In this document: positions 5,987 to 6,064 of the stretch, piece by piece | Layout of the letters: each line of letters begins with the position of its first letter | How positions within the stretch are numbered: position 1 is the first letter of the stretch | NCBI GenBank assembly: GCA_016781725.1 | Contig: JADDPU010000331.1 | Location: 1 to 6,064 of the forward strand | Reading direction: 5' to 3' | Source of the DNA: Rubrobacter sp. | Lineage (GTDB): Bacteria; Actinomycetota; Rubrobacteria; Rubrobacterales; Rubrobacteraceae | DNA: 6,064 nucleotides | The notes under the pieces: model-generated | Database searches by the model: none | What the model saw: only the letters and a program-made list of their open reading frames with translations | Told to the model about the DNA's origin: nothing | Program-made: the position numbers and the translations under genes

Positions 5987-6064
5987 GTGGTGGAGAGGCC
6001 AGGAAGCTCCGATGCGGGCGGATCCGGCCAAGAGAGGCAATACCTGGAGCGCGGCAGGCTCACC
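5987..6064 (+). CDS. Start of a divergent unidentified gene (5' fragment)
   Basis: Only the first 26 codons are in the window and I do not recognise the product. The visible N-terminus is hydrophilic, starting VVERPGSSDAGGSG and ending QYLERGRLT; it shows no signal peptide or membrane segment so far. The choice of GTG 5987 rests on the strong AAGGAGG 7 nt upstream. The same frame is open leftward to 5720, with other in-frame GTGs at 5948 and 5852 that lack a good ribosome binding site, so a longer protein is possible. The gene is transcribed away from sucC and shares a 250-nt intergenic region with it. Confidence 0.55.
   Translation, partial: MVERPGSSDAGGSGQERQYLERGRLT

Overview
This is a chromosomal stretch of a high-GC bacterium. 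GTG and TTG start codons are frequent, and the SucC sequence (for example GNGAGLVMSTLDVV) reads like actinobacterial homologues. A Rubrobacter-like deep-branching actinobacterium is my best guess, but this is an inference from codon use and protein style, not from a search. No mobile element, CRISPR array, tRNA or rRNA was seen.

Layout. Almost everything lies on the minus strand, so the biological order runs from right to left. sucC (5736-4585) and sucD (4581-3703) encode the two subunits of succinyl-CoA synthetase and are separated by 3 nt. Directly behind them is a very short gene (3684-3508, TTG start, strong ribosome binding site) for a single-pass membrane protein; the first half of its reading frame is doubtful. 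After a 166-nt gap with two possible hairpins comes a potassium uptake cluster. It holds a KtrB/TrkH-type channel subunit (3341-2016), a short KtrA/TrkA-type RCK regulator (2019-1348, ATGA overlap), and a double-length tandem-RCK TrkA (1334 to beyond the left edge). At the far right, a divergent plus-strand gene begins near 5987 and runs off the window; only 26 codons are visible.

How the parts work together. SucCD carries out the substrate-level phosphorylation step of the TCA cycle. The channel and its two cytosolic nucleotide-binding regulators form a K+ uptake system gated by NAD(H) or ATP/ADP, and possibly c-di-AMP. The unusual point is one channel gene with two different RCK regulators, one of the KtrA (single) design and one of the TrkA (tandem) design. 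The 250-nt region between sucC and the right-hand gene is a divergent promoter region with a perfect TATAAT box for suc. The most useful items to check are the small membrane ORF and its probable frameshift, the dual-regulator K+ cluster, and the structured leader before the channel gene.
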